A stretch of 14,154 nucleotides of DNA. Source: Candidatus Bathyarchaeota archaeon. GTDB lineage: Archaea; Thermoproteota; Bathyarchaeia; TCS64. The position numbers and the translations under genes were made by a program. Shown here piece after piece: positions 11,627 through 14,154 of the stretch; position 1 is the first letter of the stretch; each line of letters opens with the position of its first letter. Below the pieces are notes generated by a model. That model was not told the origin of the DNA and ran no database searches. It saw only the letters and a program-made list of their open reading frames with translations. The stretch lies in contig DUKA01000096.1 of assembly GCA_013329615.1 (NCBI GenBank), positions 1 to 14,154 of the forward strand, written 5' to 3'.

Positions 11627-12586
11627 ATGACCAACCAACCCCCGGTGACGCCGGAACCACGACCACAGGAGGAGGCGGTTAAACCCGGGTCGATGATGCC
11701 GGCTTGGGAGCGGAGGGCACGCGTGACCTACTCATTGGTCATCTTCGGCTGGCTCGCGGCCGCGGCCATATTCTTCAGCGATTACATCATCCACTACCCG
11801 CTCCCGTTCATGCCACTGGTCTTCGCCCTCCCCCTGATCATGTGTCTCTACCTCATATCAGGCAGGCGAGGCTGGTTTGGCGCGATAACGATCCTACTCC
11901 TGTCCTCACTCATCTTTTTCGGAGTTTTGCCCGCGTTTTTAGCGCTGTTTGTAGGCACATCGGGCCTCGGGTTAATAGACCGCTACCTAGACTGGGCCGT
12001 CGGCATCGATCAGGGTGGCGGTCTACTATTTCTACTCACGGCGCGTGCGGCCCTGATACTCTCCGCGGGCATCTTCCTCGTCATAGCGCGTCTGCTTCAG
12101 CACCCGAAGACAGGCTCGTTCCGTGGGAAGAATGGCTTTAGGATGGTGGTGGTCGGCGCCCTCCTGCTTCCAATTCTACTCACGATGATGACTTCATCGG
12201 GGGAGACAAACGCCGACCCGGCGGTCGTGCCCCCAGTCGGCACCAGCTATGGCGGCGCCGAGAACATGCTGACGCCGGACATCAATCAGATTACTAGGGT
12301 ATTCGACGGGGCAACCGGGACGTGGACGTACACCATATTCCTCTCTAACCCGTCCCCGGTGGAGCTGACGATCACGCAGGTGTGGGCTGGTCGCGACGCC
12401 ATCGCGCCGTTCAGTGAGCGCGTCGAAGTCGTCGGCTCCGGCGTGCGCATCAGCGGGGCGGGCATAGTCTTTGAGGCCGGCTCCGGCGGGACGATACGGT
12501 TCATCACAACGCGTGGGCACAACAACGTGGTGATCCTCACGGGTGACGGCGCCCGGTACACGATTAACTGGACCGAGCAGTTCTGA
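11627..12586 (+). CDS. Multi-pass membrane protein with extracytoplasmic C-terminal domain (paralogue B)
   Basis: The 319-aa product starts with a Pro-rich tail (1-24). PAWERRARVTY (25-35), which aligns with PEWEKKARKIY of paralogue A, leads into hydrophobic segments at about 36-51, 61-77, 84-110, 131-156 and 172-188. A beta-rich domain follows from about 215 to the end. There ITRVFDGATGTWTYTIFL and VELTITQVWAGRD match LTERYFNDTSGEWVYSIAV and LLITNISLSGK of paralogue A in order and spacing. It lacks paralogue A's first three membrane segments. The start ATG 11627 is chosen for GGGGG (11614-11618) and a TATA box at the right distance; the frame is open to 11435. Function unknown. Confidence 0.75.
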   Translation: MTNQPPVTPEPRPQEEAVKPGSMMPAWERRARVTYSLVIFGWLAAAAIFFSDYIIHYPLPFMPLVFALPLIMCLYLISGRRGWFGAITILLLSSLIFFGVLPAFLALFVGTSGLGLIDRYLDWAVGIDQGGGLLFLLTARAALILSAGIFLVIARLLQHPKTGSFRGKNGFRMVVVGALLLPILLTMMTSSGETNADPAVVPPVGTSYGGAENMLTPDINQITRVFDGATGTWTYTIFLSNPSPVELTITQVWAGRDAIAPFSERVEVVGSGVRISGAGIVFEAGSGGTIRFITTRGHNNVVILTGDGARYTINWTEQF

Positions 12587-12597
12587 TCACATGATTC

Positions 12598-12655
12598 GGG
12601 TGGCGGGGAGTATCCAAGCTTATCCGGCCACTTTCACCCGCCCATCCACCCTTTT
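12598..12655 (+). terminator. Putative hairpin terminator
   Basis: GGGTGG (12598-12603) pairs with CCACCC (12646-12651), extended inward by CGGG (12604-12607) with CCCG (12637-12640) and a five-base bulge. T4 follows immediately (12652-12655). It lies 12 bases after the stop of paralogue B. The long 29-base loop and short T-run keep the confidence moderate. Confidence 0.4.
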
Positions 12656-12673
12656 CGCCCGGAGTTGTTAAAG

Positions 12674-12683
12674 TCTATATGAA
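12674..12683 (+). promoter_or_regulatory. TATA-like box for the YcaQ-type gene
   Basis: TCTATATGAA lies about 42-51 bases before the start at 12725, with GGAGAG (12710-12715) as a ribosome-binding site. Confidence 0.45.
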
Positions 12684-12724
12684 TAATGAAGGATTAAAAA
12701 ACCGCCAGTGGAGAGTGTGCGTTG

Positions 12725-13939
12725 ATGGTCTCGGCTCTGAAGGTGTCTGTTGACGCAGTTCGCCGGCTTCAGCTTGAGAAGCAGGGCATAGGCGAGCCGT
12801 CGAAGAGGGCGACTAAGAAGAGGATGGGAGAGACCATCGAGCGCCTCGGCTGCCTGCAGATAGACACTATAAACGTAGTCGAGCGCGCCCACTACTTCAC
12901 GCTCTGGACACGCCTAGGCCAGTACAAGAAGGAAGACCTCTACAAACTCGCATACGAGGACCGGAGTATATTCGAGGGGTGGGGCCACGCCATGTGCTAC
13001 ATGCCCTTGGACCACTGGCGATACCTCATAGCCGCCAACAAGGAAAGGGCACACAGCAAGGTCATCCACACCGGCTGGTTCAGCCGCGTCGCCCCCGACG
13101 TCGTCGACTCAGTCCTCGAACGCATCAAGAACGAGGGTCCACTTGGCAGCGCCGACTTCGAGGGCAAGAAGCCGAGCGGCGGCTGGTGGGGATGGAAGCC
13201 CCAGAAGCGCGCCCTTGAGGCACTCTTCAGTTCCGGCGAGTTGATGGTGACGCGCCGAGACGGCTTCCAGAGGATATACGATCTCACCGAGCGCGTGCTG
13301 CCCGGCGGCGTCGACATGTCGGAGCCCACAGCGGAGGAGCGGAACAGGTTCTTCGCCATACGCACGTTAGGTTCACTCGGCGCCACGAAGCCAACAGACG
13401 TGAAGTTCTATTATCACTCGTGGTGTGTAAAGTTCAAGCTCGCGACGAAGGAGGTGCAGGCGCTCCTCGACGACCTCGCGGAGGAGGGCGTCGCGGCCAA
13501 GCTGAGCGTCGATGGTCTCAAGACTCCGTATTACTGCCTCGCCGAGGATGCGCCGCGCCTCGCCGAGCTTGAGAAGGGGTGGGGTTACGACGGGGTCCGC
13601 TTCGCCAACTACTTCGACAGCCTTCTCTGGCACGCCGACAGGCTCAAGGCACTCTTTGGATTCGAGCGCGCCCTCGAGGTCTACCTTAAGCCGGAGCAGA
13701 GGAAGTACGGCTACTACAGCATACCTCTCCTCTACGGCGACCGGCTCATCGGGCGACTCGACCCCAAGGCTGACCGCAAGGAGAAGACGCTCATAGTGCG
13801 CGGCCTATGGTACGAGGAAGGTTTCGAGCCCGACGAGGAGTATCAGGATAAATTCGAGAAGACGCTCGACGACTTCGCACGCTTCAACGGGGCGGAGAAG
13901 GTAGAGTGGCGCTTGGAGAAGGCGCCTACTTCTGTTTGA
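12725..13939 (+). CDS. YcaQ-type (HTH_42) DNA glycosylase
   Basis: The 404-aa protein matches the winged-helix YcaQ/AlkZ family, which excises bulky alkylated bases or unhooks interstrand crosslinks. The family's catalytic Q-x-D motif is LGCLQIDTIN, with Q45 and D47. Other conserved parts are VVERAHYFTLWTRL (51-64), SIFEGWGHAMCYMP, GWWGWKPQKRALEALFSSGEL, KFYYHSW and the C-terminal YGYYSIPLLYGDRLIGRLDPKADR. Q-x-D, not Q-x-Q, places it nearer YcaQ/AlkX than AlkZ. ATG 12725 is chosen; TTG 12722 is an in-frame alternative, both after GGAGAG. Its 3' end overlaps the convergent gene by 14 bases. It presumably protects against alkylating or crosslinking agents. Confidence 0.9.
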   Translation: MVSALKVSVDAVRRLQLEKQGIGEPSKRATKKRMGETIERLGCLQIDTINVVERAHYFTLWTRLGQYKKEDLYKLAYEDRSIFEGWGHAMCYMPLDHWRYLIAANKERAHSKVIHTGWFSRVAPDVVDSVLERIKNEGPLGSADFEGKKPSGGWWGWKPQKRALEALFSSGELMVTRRDGFQRIYDLTERVLPGGVDMSEPTAEERNRFFAIRTLGSLGATKPTDVKFYYHSWCVKFKLATKEVQALLDDLAEEGVAAKLSVDGLKTPYYCLAEDAPRLAELEKGWGYDGVRFANYFDSLLWHADRLKALFGFERALEVYLKPEQRKYGYYSIPLLYGDRLIGRLDPKADRKEKTLIVRGLWYEEGFEPDEEYQDKFEKTLDDFARFNGAEKVEWRLEKAPTSV

Positions 13940-14154
13940 TGGTGCGGGTGGTGAGCTTGGGCTCGCCGCGTATGGTCTTGACCAGCGCGACCGCCTCCTT
14001 CACCGCCTCGTCGTCGCCATCGAGGAGGAAGAGCTTGGAGCCCTCCGCGCCGTCGATGCCGCCGCCCCCGATCGGGACGACCTCGACTCCGAATAGCTCC
14101 TTGAATGCCTCCATCTCGGTGATTATGTAGCCGCCGACGACCATCATGCCGCAC
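13926..14154 (-). CDS. Unidentified protein, C-terminal part (runs off window)
   Basis: The minus-strand frame is open from the right edge to TAG at 13926-13928, giving at least 75 residues. A Cys-Gly codon pair precedes the first ATG (14147), so the true start is probably outside the window. The visible part contains MMVVGGYIITEMEAFKELFG and the glycine-rich loop VPIGGGGIDGAEGSKLFLL, then an acidic helix (DGDDEAVKEAVALVKTIRGE) and a basic tail (LTTRTIKQK). The loop could bind a phosphate or nucleotide, but I do not recognise a family. Coding bias matches neighbouring genes. The last 14 bases overlap the 3' end of the YcaQ-type gene. Confidence 0.65.
   Translation of the reverse strand, partial: CGMMVVGGYIITEMEAFKELFGVEVVPIGGGGIDGAEGSKLFLLDGDDEAVKEAVALVKTIRGEPKLTTRTIKQK

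Overview
The window looks archaeal. The TruB-family protein is of the Cbf5 type, with a catalytic HGGTLDP motif and a C-terminal PUA region. A winged-helix regulator carries a FilR1-type C-terminal domain. Many genes have TATA-like boxes 25-40 bases upstream, and several have short leaders or strong GGAGG/GGGG Shine-Dalgarno sites. TTG and GTG starts are common. The CDSs are GC-rich and tightly packed. I cannot name the phylum from the sequence alone.

Layout. Bases 1-396 hold no convincing gene: the stretch is G/T-rich and contains short degenerate hairpin repeats. Two tandem mini-ORFs (21 and 19 codons) follow at 397-524, each with a strong ribosome-binding site, then a GC-rich hairpin cluster. 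Two small proteins (zinc ribbon, 699-944; 54 aa, 979-1143) and a Nudix hydrolase come next. From about 1713 to 4804 lies a 3.06 kb interval bounded by a 3'-end fragment of tRNA-Gln and an intact tRNA-Gln gene, both on the minus strand. This is the geometry left by an element integrated into a tRNA 3' end. Its contents are a FilR1-type regulator and a small protein (minus strand), divergent from a plus-strand operon of flavodoxin, membrane-anchored flavodoxin and CDP-alcohol phosphatidyltransferase. No integrase is visible.

From 4947 on, the content is more like core archaeal genome: a CRM-domain (YhbY-like) RNA-binding protein, two tandem Lrp/AsnC regulators, an Amt ammonium transporter, and on the minus strand an RsmC-like methyltransferase overlapping cbf5. 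Then come a small single-pass membrane protein, a PH/GRAM-like protein, and two divergently transcribed membrane proteins that are visibly paralogous. Last are a YcaQ-type (HTH_42) DNA glycosylase and the 3' part of an unidentified minus-strand gene that runs off the right edge.

Functional themes: nitrogen uptake with possible Lrp control (Lrp pair plus Amt), RNA modification and ribosome assembly (Cbf5, methyltransferase, CRM protein, tRNA-Gln), and a possible redox/lipid cargo module inside the putative tRNA-bounded element. The least explained parts are the tRNA-bounded segment, the 5' mini-ORF/hairpin region, and the paralogous membrane protein pair.
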